Origin: Bacteroidetes bacterium UBA2475
Lineage (GTDB): Bacteria > Bacteroidota > Bacteroidia > B-17B0 > Aurantibacillaceae
DNA: 55,031 nt
Assembly (NCBI GenBank): GCA_002342065.1
Contig: DDPF01000014.1
Span: forward strand, 1-55,031
Direction of reading: 5' to 3'
Positions 14,046-22,169 of the stretch are shown piece after piece. Made by a program: the position numbers and the translations under genes. The number at the start of each line of letters is the position of its first letter. Position 1 is the first letter of the stretch. The notes beneath the pieces were generated by a model. It was not told the origin of the DNA. It saw only the letters and a program-made list of their open reading frames with translations, and made no database searches.

Positions 14046-15374
14046 TTAACCTTGTTGCACCATCATAGCATTAGCGCCACGACCCTTGATCCTACCCGAT
14101 TTCATTAATCCATCATAATGACGGTTCAATAAATACGTTTCAACCTGTTGTAAAGTATCTAAAACCACACCTACAAGGATCAATAAAGAGGTTCCTCCAT
14201 AAAAATCTGCAAATGCACTGTTAATTCCCATTTTTTGAGCGAATGCAGGCATTACTGCAACACCAGCAAGGAAGATAGATCCCGGCAAAGTAATACGGCT
14301 CATAACCTGATCAATGAACTCAGCTGTTTTTTTACCAGGCTTAACACCAGGTATAAAACCACCATTACGTTTCATATCATCGGCCAGTTGGTTAGGATTA
14401 ACCATAATAGCCGTGTAAAAATATGTAAAGAGAATAATTAAAATAGCAAATATTAAGTTGTACCAGAAACCGTAACGCTCGTTAAAGATACCGCCACCGC
14501 TTGCTGAGAAGTTAGTAACAGCTAAAGGAATGAACATAATAGCCTGTGCAAAGATAATAGGCATTACACCCGCAGCATTTACTTTTAAAGGGATGTATTG
14601 ACGTACGCCACCGTATTGTTTGTTACCAACGATCTTTTTGGCAAACTGGACCGGTATTCGCCTAGTGCCTTGCACGAGCAAAATAGAACCAATGATAACT
14701 AATAATAAGATCACAATTTCAATTAAGAAGATGATTAAACCACCATTACCTGCAGTTCTTGATTTTACCTCTGATAAGAAAGCAAAAGGTAAACGTGAGA
14801 TAATACCGATCATGATAATTAAAGAGATACCGTTACCTAAACCTTTATCAGTAATTCTTTCACCTAACCACATAACGAACATGGTACCGGTAATTAAAAT
14901 AAAGATAGACTGCACCCACCAAAAAGTTGATGTATCTGTAAAAGCATTTGGAGCAGATTGTTTAATAGAAGCAATGTAACCCGGAGCCTGAACAGCAGTA
15001 ACAGCAATGGTTAAGAACCTTGTGTACTGGTTGATCTTTTTACGACCGCTTTCGCCTTCGCGTTGCATTTTTTGGAAATACGGCACCGCCATACCCAATA
15101 ACTGGATAATGATGGAAGCAGTAATGTAAGGCATGATACCTAAACCAAAAATTGAGGCGCGTAAGAACGCACCACCTGCAAACATATTGATTAAACCTAC
15201 GATTCCACCAGCGTCTGCTGTTTTTGCATCGTTCAATGCATCAACATTAATCCCCGGAAGAACTACATAAGAACCCAAACGATAGATAAGGATCATACCC
15301 AACGTTAATAGAATACGTTGTTTAAGTTCCTCTATCGTCCAAATGTTCCGAAGTGTATCTATAAAACGCTTCAT
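14046..15374 (-). CDS. secY: Preprotein translocase subunit SecY
   Basis: A 442-residue inner-membrane channel with ten predicted helices. The N-terminal LRNIWTIEELKQRILLTLG segment, the plug-region INMFAGGAF, the cytosolic loop NPNQLADDMKRNGGFIPGVKPG and the late LNRHYDGLMKSGRIKGR tail are diagnostic. It exports all Sec-dependent proteins, including the T9SS substrates and lipoproteins in this window. It lies 3 bp after rplO and 7 bp before infA, in the normal spc operon position. Confidence 0.98.
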   Translation of the reverse strand: MKRFIDTLRNIWTIEELKQRILLTLGMILIYRLGSYVVLPGINVDALNDAKTADAGGIVGLINMFAGGAFLRASIFGLGIMPYITASIIIQLLGMAVPYFQKMQREGESGRKKINQYTRFLTIAVTAVQAPGYIASIKQSAPNAFTDTSTFWWVQSIFILITGTMFVMWLGERITDKGLGNGISLIIMIGIISRLPFAFLSEVKSRTAGNGGLIIFLIEIVILLLVIIGSILLVQGTRRIPVQFAKKIVGNKQYGGVRQYIPLKVNAAGVMPIIFAQAIMFIPLAVTNFSASGGGIFNERYGFWYNLIFAILIILFTYFYTAIMVNPNQLADDMKRNGGFIPGVKPGKKTAEFIDQVMSRITLPGSIFLAGVAVMPAFAQKMGINSAFADFYGGTSLLILVGVVLDTLQQVETYLLNRHYDGLMKSGRIKGRGANAMMVQQG

Positions 15375-15377
15375 ATA

Positions 15378-15827
15378 TTATTTTGTATCATTTATAGTAC
15401 CACCTTTTTCTTCAATAGCTTTTTTAGCTGTTGCTGTGAAGGCATGTGCTGTTATTTTTACCGACGCAGTTAATGTACCACGACCCATTATTTTAATAAG
15501 ATCATTTTTGTGAGCTAAACCATTAGCTACTAAAACATCAAAATTGATTTCAGTTACTTTTGCAGTGTCTACTAATTTTTGGATAGCATCTAAATTAATA
15601 CCGTTGTAATTAATACGGTTAACATTCTTAAATCCAAATTTAGGTAAACGACGTTGTAAAGGCATTTGACCACCTTCAAAACCTACTTTTTTAGAGTGGC
15701 CAGAACGTGATTGAGCACCTTTATGTCCACGAGTTGCGGTTCCACCACCACCCGAACCCTGGCCACGGCCACGACGGTAGTTGGTTTTTACAGAACCATA
15801 TGCTGGTTTTAAATCACTTAATTTCAT
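15378..15827 (-). CDS. rplO: 50S ribosomal protein L15
   Basis: A 149-residue uL15. The Gly/Arg-rich N-terminal extension contains RRGRGQGSGGGGTATRGHKG, followed by SGHSKKVGFEGGQMPLQRRLPK and the globular C-terminal domain. It assembles late in the 50S core. It lies 4 bp after rpmD and 3 bp before secY, so translation is probably coupled through this part of the operon. Confidence 0.98.
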   Translation of the reverse strand: MKLSDLKPAYGSVKTNYRRGRGQGSGGGGTATRGHKGAQSRSGHSKKVGFEGGQMPLQRRLPKFGFKNVNRINYNGINLDAIQKLVDTAKVTEINFDVLVANGLAHKNDLIKIMGRGTLTASVKITAHAFTATAKKAIEEKGGTINDTK

Positions 15828-15831
15828 TTTA

Positions 15832-16011
15832 TTAAATATTTTCGATTTTTAAAATATGTTTTAATTTACTGATCATGCCATCAATAGCAGGAGTAGATTC
15901 TTTTATCACTGAGCTGTGAGTTTTTCCTAAACCTAAAGCTACAACAGTTGCTTTTTGTGAAGGGCTACGTTTAGCGATACTTTTTACTAATGTTAATTTT
16001 ACTTTTCCCAT
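15832..16011 (-). CDS. rpmD: 50S ribosomal protein L30
   Basis: A 59-residue uL30 beginning MGKVKLTLVKSIAKRSPSQK, then TVVALGLGKTHSSV and TPAIDGMISKLKHILKI. This is the single compact ferredoxin-like domain typical of bacterial L30. It occupies the expected slot between rpsE (10 bp upstream) and rplO (4 bp downstream). The ATG at 16011 gives the family length. Confidence 0.97.
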   Translation of the reverse strand: MGKVKLTLVKSIAKRSPSQKATVVALGLGKTHSSVIKESTPAIDGMISKLKHILKIENI

Positions 16012-16021
16012 TGTTTAATTA

Positions 16022-16540
16022 TTAACCGTTAAACACTCTGTCTAATTTAATACCTCTTTGTTGAGAGATGGCAATTGCATCACGCATTTTCATTAAAGCA
16101 TCTAATGTTGCTTTAACCACGTTGTGCGGGTTACTTGATCCTTTAGACTTAGCTAATACATCTGTAACACCAACGCTCTCTAACACAGCACGCATCGCAC
16201 CACCGGCAATTACACCAGTACCATGAGCTGCAGGTTTTAAGAACACACGTGCACCGCCAAATTTTCCTTCTTGTGCATGAGGCACAGTACCGTTTAATAC
16301 TGCTACTTTAACTAAGCTTTTCTTAGCATCTTCAATACCTTTTGTAATGGCATCAGTTACCTCGTTAGCTTTACCTAAACCTTGTCCGATAATTCCTTTT
16401 TCATTTCCAACAACAACAATTGCTGAAAAGCTAAAGTGACGGCCACCTTTTGTAACTTTAGTTACACGTTGGATGGCAACTAACTTATCTTTTAATTCTA
16501 TATCGCTTGATTTAACGCGTTTTACTACTTCTTTTGACAT
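16022..16540 (-). CDS. rpsE: 30S ribosomal protein S5
   Basis: A 172-residue uS5. The N-terminal double-stranded RNA-binding-like domain has ELKDKLVAIQRVTKVTKGGR and FSFSAIVVVGNEKGIIGQGLGK; the C-terminal domain has KPAAHGTGVIAGGAMRAVLE. S5 contributes to decoding fidelity near the 30S mRNA channel. The gene lies 12 bp after rplR and 10 bp before rpmD. Confidence 0.98.
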   Translation of the reverse strand: MSKEVVKRVKSSDIELKDKLVAIQRVTKVTKGGRHFSFSAIVVVGNEKGIIGQGLGKANEVTDAITKGIEDAKKSLVKVAVLNGTVPHAQEGKFGGARVFLKPAAHGTGVIAGGAMRAVLESVGVTDVLAKSKGSSNPHNVVKATLDALMKMRDAIAISQQRGIKLDRVFNG

Positions 16541-16552
16541 CTTGCTTATTTA

Positions 16553-16909
16553 TTAGAATTTTAATCCTCCTTCGCGAGCACCTTCGGCTAACGATTTTAC
16601 TCTACCATGGTACAAAAATCCGTTACGATCAAAAACCACTGAAGTGATCCCGTTTGCAACAGCTTTTTCGGCAATTAATTTACCTACTAATTTTGCTTTT
16701 TCAATTTTGGTAACTTTTGCAGAAGAAATTGATTTATCAACTGAACCAACAGCTAATAAAGTTTTTCCGCCTTTGTCTTCAATTAATTGAGCATATATTT
16801 CAGAGTTACTACGGTATACGCTTAAACGCGGCGCTTCTGTAGTACCTTTTATCCTCTTACGAAGTTTAAATTTTATCTTAGTTCTTCTATCTTGTTTATT
16901 TACTGCCAT
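16553..16909 (-). CDS. rplR: 50S ribosomal protein L18
   Basis: A 118-residue uL18, which binds 5S rRNA. Visible motifs are KFKLRKRIKGTTEAPRLSVY, RSNSEIYAQLIED and the end FDRNGFLYHGRVKSLAEGAR with EGGLKF. Length is normal. It is 36 bp after rplF and 12 bp before rpsE, standard spc order. Confidence 0.98.
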   Translation of the reverse strand: MAVNKQDRRTKIKFKLRKRIKGTTEAPRLSVYRSNSEIYAQLIEDKGGKTLLAVGSVDKSISSAKVTKIEKAKLVGKLIAEKAVANGITSVVFDRNGFLYHGRVKSLAEGAREGGLKF

Positions 16910-16945
16910 CTCTACAATTTTTAGGATGATTAAAAATTTATTTAA

Positions 16946-17500
16946 TTATTTTTTAGAAGCCGATTTACCAGCTTTTCTTCTAAGTTGTTCACCTACGAAC
17001 TTAATACCTTTACCTTTGTACGGCTCTGGTTTACGTAAGCTTCTGATCTTAGCAGCAACTAATCCAATTAATTGTTTGTCGGCACTTTCTAAAACTATTT
17101 TAGGGTTTTGACCTTTTTCTGCTGATGTTGTAACTTTAATTTCAACAGGTAACTGGAAGTTAATGTTGTGAGAGTAACCTAAAGATAACTCTAACATATT
17201 TCCTTTATTAGAGGCACGGTAACCCACACCTACTAATTCCTGTTCTGTTTTATATCCATCGCTTACACCTTTGATCATATTAGCGATCAAAGAACGGTAT
17301 AAACCGTGTAATGCTCTGTGGCGCTTTTGATCAGTTGGACGTGTAACTAACACTTTACCATCTTCAATTGCTACAGTAATATCTATATCTACTTTTTGAG
17401 TTAATGTTCCTTTTGGTCCCTTAACGGTTACTAAACCGTTGCTGATTGTTACCTCTACTCCTTTTGGTATCTCTATTGGGGCTTTTCCTATACGTGACAT
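16946..17500 (-). CDS. rplF: 50S ribosomal protein L6
   Basis: A 184-residue uL6 with two similar domains: MSRIGKAPIEIPKGVEVTI near the start, and SADKQLIGLVAAKIRSLRKP then EPYKGKGIKFVGEQLRRKAG near the end. It binds near the GTPase-associated centre. Unlike most genes here it has a strong Shine-Dalgarno sequence, AAAGGAGG at 17510-17517, nine bases from the ATG. Spacing is 20 bp after rpsH and 36 bp before rplR. Confidence 0.98.
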   Translation of the reverse strand: MSRIGKAPIEIPKGVEVTISNGLVTVKGPKGTLTQKVDIDITVAIEDGKVLVTRPTDQKRHRALHGLYRSLIANMIKGVSDGYKTEQELVGVGYRASNKGNMLELSLGYSHNINFQLPVEIKVTTSAEKGQNPKIVLESADKQLIGLVAAKIRSLRKPEPYKGKGIKFVGEQLRRKAGKSASKK

Positions 17501-17509
17501 GCTAATTTT

Positions 17510-17517
17510 CCTCCTTT
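17510..17517 (-). promoter_or_regulatory. Unusually strong Shine-Dalgarno sequence of rplF
   Basis: On the minus strand the bases read AAAGGAGG, an eight-base match to the complement of the 16S 3' end, with a 9-nt spacer to ATG 17500. Most starts in this window have A-rich, SD-free leaders, as usual for Bacteroidota, so this one stands out. Confidence 0.75.
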
Positions 17518-17520
17518 AAA

Positions 17521-17919
17521 TTATGAAATATAACATAAAACTTCACCACCAACATTCATTTTCTTAGCTTCTTTATCGGTGATAACACCTTTAGAAGTAG
17601 AAATGATGGCAATACCTAAACCATTTAATACACGTGGCATTTTATCAACGCCTGAATACTTACGTAAACCCGGGCTAGACACGCGATCCAATGTGCGGAT
17701 AGCAGGAAGCTTGGTTACAGGATGGTATTTTAACGCAATTTTAATTACGCCCTGGTTGTTTTCTGTACTTTCAAATTTGTAATTTAAAATGTACCCCTTT
17801 TCGAAAAGGATCTTAGTGATCTCTTTTTTTAGATTAGAAGCCGGAACTTCTACGATGCGGTGGTTTGCTTTGATCGCGTTACGAACACGCGTTAAGTAAT
17901 CTGATACTGTATCTGTCAT
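17521..17919 (-). CDS. rpsH: 30S ribosomal protein S8
   Basis: A 132-residue uS8. Family blocks are TDTVSDYLTRVRNAIKANHR, SSPGLRKYSGVDKMPRVLNG and ISTSKGVITDKEAKKMNVGG ending EVLCYIS. S8 binds the centre of 16S rRNA and in enterobacteria represses the spc operon. Here a 158-bp gap upstream holds a promoter-like box and a perfect hairpin, so this gene may head a separately controlled segment. Confidence 0.98.
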   Translation of the reverse strand: MTDTVSDYLTRVRNAIKANHRIVEVPASNLKKEITKILFEKGYILNYKFESTENNQGVIKIALKYHPVTKLPAIRTLDRVSSPGLRKYSGVDKMPRVLNGLGIAIISTSKGVITDKEAKKMNVGGEVLCYIS

Positions 17920-17937
17920 TTTTTTTAAGTTTATATG

Positions 17938-17959
17938 TTATTCTGAAAAAACAGAATAA
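17938..17959 (-). promoter_or_regulatory. Hairpin in the rpsH 5' leader
   Basis: A perfect 8-bp stem, TTATTCTG (17938-17945) with CAGAATAA (17952-17959), has a six-base loop. It lies between the promoter box at 17996-18003 and the rpsH ATG at 17919. It has no following T run on the minus strand. It could be a translational control hairpin; the bulged S8-binding core known from enterobacteria is not obvious. Confidence 0.45.
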
Positions 17960-17995
17960 TTATATTAAACAATTTATTTTATTTTTTTGAGGGGG

Positions 17996-18003
17996 CAAAT
18001 ATA
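17996..18003 (-). promoter_or_regulatory. Internal promoter (-7 box) before rpsH
   Basis: On the minus strand this reads TATATTTG, a match to TAnnTTTG, with a TTG 21 nt upstream. Predicted start is near 17989, giving a leader of about 70 nt for rpsH. The 158-bp rpsN-rpsH gap is the largest in the cluster, consistent with an internal promoter. A weak 6-bp hairpin (18043-18059) lies just after rpsN. Confidence 0.55.
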
Positions 18004-18077
18004 CAACAATTTACCATAACCTCACAATTTATTTTTACCAGCTTAACCCCTTCGGTTAAAACCCGGAAAGTATTTAT

Positions 18078-18347
18078 CTACCAGCTTGATTTGGTAAGTC
18101 CCGGAATTAATCCGAAAAGAACCATTTCACGGAAAGTAACACGACTAACACCAAAGGTGCGCATGTAACCACGTGGACGACCGGTTAATTTACAACGGTT
18201 ACGTAAACGCACTTTTGATGAGTTACGTGGTAACTTTTGTAATCCAACTGAATCACCAGCTTTTTTTAACTCTGCACGTTTGGCAGCGTATTTATCAACT
18301 AATTTTTGACGTTTGACCTCACGGGCCTTCATTGACTCTTTTGCCAT
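18078..18347 (-). CDS. rpsN: 30S ribosomal protein S14 (zinc-free form)
   Basis: An 89-residue uS14 of the long C-minus type: MAKESMKAREVKRQKLVDKY, LPRNSSKVRLRNRCKLTGRP and RTFGVSRVTFREMVLFGLIP. It has no CxxC zinc pairs. It lies in the 30S head. Its start overlaps the rplE stop by one base (TAATG), so the two are translationally coupled. The following 158-bp gap separates it from rpsH. Confidence 0.98.
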   Translation of the reverse strand: MAKESMKAREVKRQKLVDKYAAKRAELKKAGDSVGLQKLPRNSSKVRLRNRCKLTGRPRGYMRTFGVSRVTFREMVLFGLIPGLTKSSW

Positions 18348-18913
18348 TATTTATCTTTCTTTTTAAATGGAATACCAAATTCTGTTAGTAAAGCATGCGC
18401 TTCTTTATCTGTGTTTGAGTTGGTTACAAATGTAATGTCCATACCCGATATTTTGGTTACTTTATCAATATCAATTTCAGGAAAAATGATCTGCTCAGTA
18501 ATACCCATTGTGTAGTTACCACGGCCATCAAAGCCTTTATCGTTAATACCTTTAAAATCACGGATACGTGGTAATGAAGCAGCTATCAAACGATCTAAGA
18601 ACTCATACATTTTATCGCCACGTAAAGTTACACGTACACCAATTGCAACGCCTTTACGTAATTTAAAGTTTGAGATATCTTTTGTTGAATATGTTGCTAC
18701 AGCTTTTTGACCTGTAATAGTGGTCATTTCTTTTATTGCTGCTTCGATCATCTTTTTATCAGATACTGCATCGCCAATACCCTGGTTAAGGCAAATTTTT
18801 TCCAATTTAGGAACTTGCATTGACGAGGTATATTGAAATTGTTTTTGTAATGCAGGAACTATTTCTTCTGCATACTTACCTTTTAAACGAGGTTGATAGG
18901 TTGTTGTTGCCAT
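18347..18913 (-). CDS. rplE: 50S ribosomal protein L5
   Basis: A 188-residue uL5. Seen are VPKLEKICLNQGIGDAVSDK, GQKAVATYSTKDISNFKLRK and the C-terminal GMDITFVTNSNTDKEAHALL. It binds 5S rRNA and contacts the P-site tRNA. It overlaps rplX upstream and rpsN downstream by one base each, so translation is coupled across all three. AAGGAGG upstream of the ATG is part of the rplX coding end and may also act as a ribosome site. Confidence 0.98.
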   Translation of the reverse strand: MATTTYQPRLKGKYAEEIVPALQKQFQYTSSMQVPKLEKICLNQGIGDAVSDKKMIEAAIKEMTTITGQKAVATYSTKDISNFKLRKGVAIGVRVTLRGDKMYEFLDRLIAASLPRIRDFKGINDKGFDGRGNYTMGITEQIIFPEIDIDKVTKISGMDITFVTNSNTDKEAHALLTEFGIPFKKKDK

Positions 18914-19230
18914 TATTTAACTGCCTCCTTAGTTTTTGAAGAGATACGCTCTAATTTTTGAGTTTTCTCATTTAATTTACGACCTAAACGAACGGTTTTA
19001 CCACCTTCTAAAAACATTAAGTTTGAGATATGGATTGAACCTTCTTTTTTAACGATACCACCGTTAGTGTTTTTGGCGCTAGGCTTTTCGCTTTTGCTAA
19101 CCATATTAACACCTTCTACAATGGCACGTTCTTTTTTAATATCTATCGAAACGATCTTTCCTGTAGTACCTCTGCTTTCGCCAGAAATTACTTTAACAGT
19201 ATCGCCTTTTTTTAGTTTTATTTTTGACAT
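18913..19230 (-). CDS. rplX: 50S ribosomal protein L24
   Basis: A 105-residue uL24 with an N-terminal KOW motif: LKKGDTVKVISGESRGTTGK, then VEGVNMVSKSEKPS and GSIHISNLMFLEGGKTVRLG. It initiates 50S assembly at the tunnel exit. It lies 18 bp after rplN and shares one base with the rplE start. Confidence 0.98.
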   Translation of the reverse strand: MSKIKLKKGDTVKVISGESRGTTGKIVSIDIKKERAIVEGVNMVSKSEKPSAKNTNGGIVKKEGSIHISNLMFLEGGKTVRLGRKLNEKTQKLERISSKTKEAVK

Positions 19231-19248
19231 GACTTAATTTTCTTTTAA

Positions 19249-19617
19249 TTATAGCACTTCCGGTGCTAATGAAATGATCTTCATAAATTGTTTATCGCGT
19301 AATTCGCGGGCAACTGGTCCAAAGATACGTGTACCACGGATCTCGTCAGTTGTGTTCAATAACACTACTGCGTTATCGTCAAAACGGATATATGATCCAT
19401 CAGCACGGCTGATCTCTTTACGTGTTCTAACAATTACCGCTTTGCTAACTGTACCTTTTTTTACGTTACCGCTAGGTAATGCATGTTTTACAGTTACTAC
19501 CACTTTATCGCCAATTGAAGCGTAACGTTTTTTAGTACCTCCTAATACACGGATAACAAGTACCTCTTTGGCACCGCTGTTATCTGCTACTGTTAATCTC
19601 GATTCTGTTTGTATCAT
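19249..19617 (-). CDS. rplN: 50S ribosomal protein L14
   Basis: A 122-residue uL14: MIQTESRLTVADNSGAKEVL, RRKEISRADGS-type segment (RTRKEISRADGSYIRFDDNA) and GTRIFGPVARELRDKQFMKI near the end. It forms part of the intersubunit bridge with the 30S. Length is exactly typical. The gene is 31 bp after rpsQ and 18 bp before rplX. Confidence 0.98.
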   Translation of the reverse strand: MIQTESRLTVADNSGAKEVLVIRVLGGTKKRYASIGDKVVVTVKHALPSGNVKKGTVSKAVIVRTRKEISRADGSYIRFDDNAVVLLNTTDEIRGTRIFGPVARELRDKQFMKIISLAPEVL

Positions 19618-19648
19618 CTTAAAATGTCTTTATTACGATTAACACTAA

Positions 19649-19906
19649 TTATTTAACTTTTTCAATTACTTCAACTAAACGCCAGTTCTTAGTTTTACTA
19701 AGTGGACGGGTTTCTGCAATTTTAACGGTATCCCCAATGCTGCATTCGTTCTTCTCATCATGAGCAACGAAAGTGCTGGTTTTCTTTAGGAACTTTCCGT
19801 ACTTAGGGTGTTTTACTTTACGTATAACAGAAACAACGATGCTTTTTTCCATCTTGTTGCTTTTTACGACACCGATTTTTTCTTTTCTTAAATTTCTATC
19901 TTCCAT
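19649..19906 (-). CDS. rpsQ: 30S ribosomal protein S17
   Basis: An 85-residue uS17 OB-fold protein: RNLRKEKIGVVKSNKMEKSI, KHPKYGKFLKKTSTFVAHDE and IGDTVKIAETRPLSKTKNWR. It binds 16S rRNA early in assembly. It lies 9 bp after rpmC and 31 bp before rplN in the normal S10 order. Confidence 0.98.
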   Translation of the reverse strand: MEDRNLRKEKIGVVKSNKMEKSIVVSVIRKVKHPKYGKFLKKTSTFVAHDEKNECSIGDTVKIAETRPLSKTKNWRLVEVIEKVK

Positions 19907-19915
19907 GAAGCAATG

Positions 19916-20113
19916 TTATTTAGCTTTGTTACTTTTATTTAATACAGTTAACATACGTGCTATATTTCTGCGGTTAACGCGAATTACAGACGGTTTTTCT
20001 ACAGGTGAAATTGCATGATTTAATGTCATTTTATTTAATCCTGCTTTTTCTTCCTTTATCTTCTCAATTAATTCCTGAGTGGATAGAGCTGATATGTTGT
20101 CCTTGTTTTTCAT
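19916..20113 (-). CDS. rpmC: 50S ribosomal protein L29
   Basis: A 65-residue uL29, an antiparallel helical pair located by the tunnel exit. The sequence includes LSTQELIEKIKEEKAGLNKM and RVNRRNIARMLTVLNKSN, a family-typical end. A 104-bp gap separates it from rplP upstream; it is AT-rich, contains CGGTTCAACT twice (about 20142 and 20179) and shows no gene. rpsQ follows after 9 bp. Confidence 0.96.
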   Translation of the reverse strand: MKNKDNISALSTQELIEKIKEEKAGLNKMTLNHAISPVEKPSVIRVNRRNIARMLTVLNKSNKAK

Positions 20114-20217
20114 TTTTTGTTTTTTGTTTTATTTCCGGTTCAACTTGTTCCGGGTTTAAACATTTTTTAATTAAAGTAACGGTTCAACTAAAACTTGCTT
20201 AATGTTTTATTATTCAA

Positions 20218-20652
20218 TTATTTAGCTACTTCAGCCTCAACGTAATCTCTACGTACTATAAACTTGGTAACGATTGGTAATTTTTGTGCAGCTAAACGTA
20301 AAGCTTCTTTTGCAACAGCTAAAGGAACACCTTCTGCTTCGAAAATAATGCGACCACGTTTAATAGGAGCCATCCAATACTCTGGAGCACCTTTACCTTT
20401 ACCCATACGAACCTCTGCAGGTTTTGATGTAACCGGGCGATCAGGAAACACGCGGATCCAAACCTGGCCTTCACGTTTCATGAAACGGGTAATTGCGATA
20501 CGGGCTGCTTCTAACTGTCTTCCAGTCATACGGCACTCGTCCATTGCTTTAATTCCAAAAGAACCGAAGGCTAATTCGTGACCACGCTTAGCGTCGCCCT
20601 TTATCTTCATCTTTTGAGATTTTCTATATTTTGATCTTTTTGGTTGTAACAT
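20218..20652 (-). CDS. rplP: 50S ribosomal protein L16
   Basis: A 144-residue uL16: MLQPKRSKYRKSQKMKIKGD, LAFGSFGIKAMDECRMTGRQ and VRMGKGKGAPEYWMAPIKRG. It is assembled late and shapes the A site of the 50S subunit. It lies 29 bp after rpsC and 104 bp before rpmC, an unusually wide gap for this cluster. Confidence 0.98.
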   Translation of the reverse strand: MLQPKRSKYRKSQKMKIKGDAKRGHELAFGSFGIKAMDECRMTGRQLEAARIAITRFMKREGQVWIRVFPDRPVTSKPAEVRMGKGKGAPEYWMAPIKRGRIIFEAEGVPLAVAKEALRLAAQKLPIVTKFIVRRDYVEAEVAK

Positions 20653-20681
20653 GATAATTAATTTTATCTACTTATGTAAAA

Positions 20682-21437
20682 CTATTTTTCTTCTCTTTTA
20701 GTTCCCCTTTTTTTACCGTTGAACTTTGGACGGTCATTATTTGGACGATCTCCGCTTCCACCCGATTTTTTATCCTTAGCCATTAAACCGGCATTTGGAG
20801 AAAGATCACGTTTTCCGAAGATCTCGCCACGGCAGATCCAAACTTTGATACCAATACGGCCATATGAAGTGTGAGCTTCTGCTACAGCGTAATCAATATC
20901 AGCACGTAAAGTATGCAAAGGAGTTCTTCCTTCTTTGTAACCTTCAGTACGAGCCATCTCTGCTCCACCTAAACGGCCAGATACCTTAATTTTAATTCCT
21001 TCTGCACCTAAACGCATGGTACTAGCCATTGACATTTTTGCTGCACGACGGAAAGAGATACGACCTTCAATTTGACGAGCGATAGAATCTGCAACTAAGC
21101 GTGCATCTAATTCCGGACGTTTAATTTCGAAGATATTTATTTGGATTTCTTTTGTAGTTATTTTTTTTAATTCTTCTTTTAATTTATCTACTTCTTTACC
21201 ACCTTTTCCGATAATGATACCCGGACGTGCAGTATTGATTGTAACTGTAATTAACTTAAGAGTTCTTTCGATAACGATCTTAGAAATGCTACCTTTAGCT
21301 AAACGTGCTTTTAAATAGTTTCTGATAGTAGTATCTTCAACTAATTTATCTGCGTAGTGTTTACCACCAAACCAGTTTGAATCCCATCCTTTGATGATTC
21401 CTAATCTGAAGCCTATTGGATTTACTTTTTGTCCCAT
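20682..21437 (-). CDS. rpsC: 30S ribosomal protein S3
   Basis: A 251-residue uS3: MGQKVNPIGFRLGIIKGWDS, a KH domain with GIIIGKGGKEVDKL (GxxG loop), and the C-terminal domain with GRTPLHTLRADIDYAVAEAH. It has mRNA helicase activity at the entry channel. A disordered basic tail of about 35 residues (KSGGSGDRPNNDRPK region) extends the usual length, as often in Bacteroidota. It is separated from rplV by 2 bp. Confidence 0.98.
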   Translation of the reverse strand: MGQKVNPIGFRLGIIKGWDSNWFGGKHYADKLVEDTTIRNYLKARLAKGSISKIVIERTLKLITVTINTARPGIIIGKGGKEVDKLKEELKKITTKEIQINIFEIKRPELDARLVADSIARQIEGRISFRRAAKMSMASTMRLGAEGIKIKVSGRLGGAEMARTEGYKEGRTPLHTLRADIDYAVAEAHTSYGRIGIKVWICRGEIFGKRDLSPNAGLMAKDKKSGGSGDRPNNDRPKFNGKKRGTKREEK

Positions 21438-21439
21438 TT

Positions 21440-21838
21440 CTATTTTGCTATTTTGGTGTCTAAAATTAAAGTAACATGATTTGAACGTTTGCGGATACGG
21501 TATCCACGGCCTTGCGGCGCTGTACGTAAACGTTTTGCCATTAAGGCGCTGTCTACCATTACTTCTTTAACGAACAATACACCTTCTTCTGCGCGAGCGC
21601 CGGTTTTTAATTCGTAATTAGCAATAGCTGATTTCAATAATTTCTCTAAACGGCCAGAAGCCTCACGAGTATTGAATTTCAAAATATTTAAAGCAAGGTA
21701 TGCATCTTTACCTCTAACAAGATCCGCCACCTGGCGCATTTTGCGTGGAGATGTAGGGCAACTATTTAATTTAGCGAAGAAAGAAGTTTTGTTCTCTTCT
21801 TTACGCTTTTCGGCTACTAATCTTTTTCTTTTTCCCAT
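21440..21838 (-). CDS. rplV: 50S ribosomal protein L22
   Basis: A 132-residue uL22: LNSCPTSPRKMRQVADLVRG, LKSAIANYELKTGARAEEGV and the beta-hairpin RTAPQGRGYRIRKRSNHVTL whose loop lines the exit tunnel. A basic N-terminal extension of about 20 residues precedes the core. It lies 9 bp after rpsS and 2 bp before rpsC. Confidence 0.98.
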   Translation of the reverse strand: MGKRKRLVAEKRKEENKTSFFAKLNSCPTSPRKMRQVADLVRGKDAYLALNILKFNTREASGRLEKLLKSAIANYELKTGARAEEGVLFVKEVMVDSALMAKRLRTAPQGRGYRIRKRSNHVTLILDTKIAK

Positions 21839-21847
21839 GGTTTCTAA

Positions 21848-22117
21848 TTATTTTTTATTATGACCAGCGTGACCTTTAAATACGCGAGTTGGTGAAAATT
21901 CTCCTAATTTATGTCCAACCATGTTCTCAGTTACATAAACCGGAATGAATTTAGCACCATTATGTACAGCAAATGTATGCCCTACAAACTCTGGTGGAAT
22001 TGTTGAACGACGTGCCCACGTCTTGATCGCAGATTTTTTTCCGCTTGCATTCATCTTCTCTACTTTACCTTCCAGGTTGTAATCGATGAAGGGGCCTTTT
22101 TTTAATGATCTTGCCAT
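21848..22117 (-). CDS. rpsS: 30S ribosomal protein S19
   Basis: An 89-residue uS19: MARSLKKGPFIDYNLEGKVE, IKTWARRSTIPPEFVGHTFA and HKLGEFSPTRVFKGHAGHNK. It forms a complex with S13 in the 30S head. It follows rplB after 52 bp and precedes rplV by 9 bp. Confidence 0.98.
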   Translation of the reverse strand: MARSLKKGPFIDYNLEGKVEKMNASGKKSAIKTWARRSTIPPEFVGHTFAVHNGAKFIPVYVTENMVGHKLGEFSPTRVFKGHAGHNKK

Positions 22118-22169
22118 TTATTTTGTTTTTGGTTTTGAAATCCCTCACGGGACCATTAAACGTTTATAA

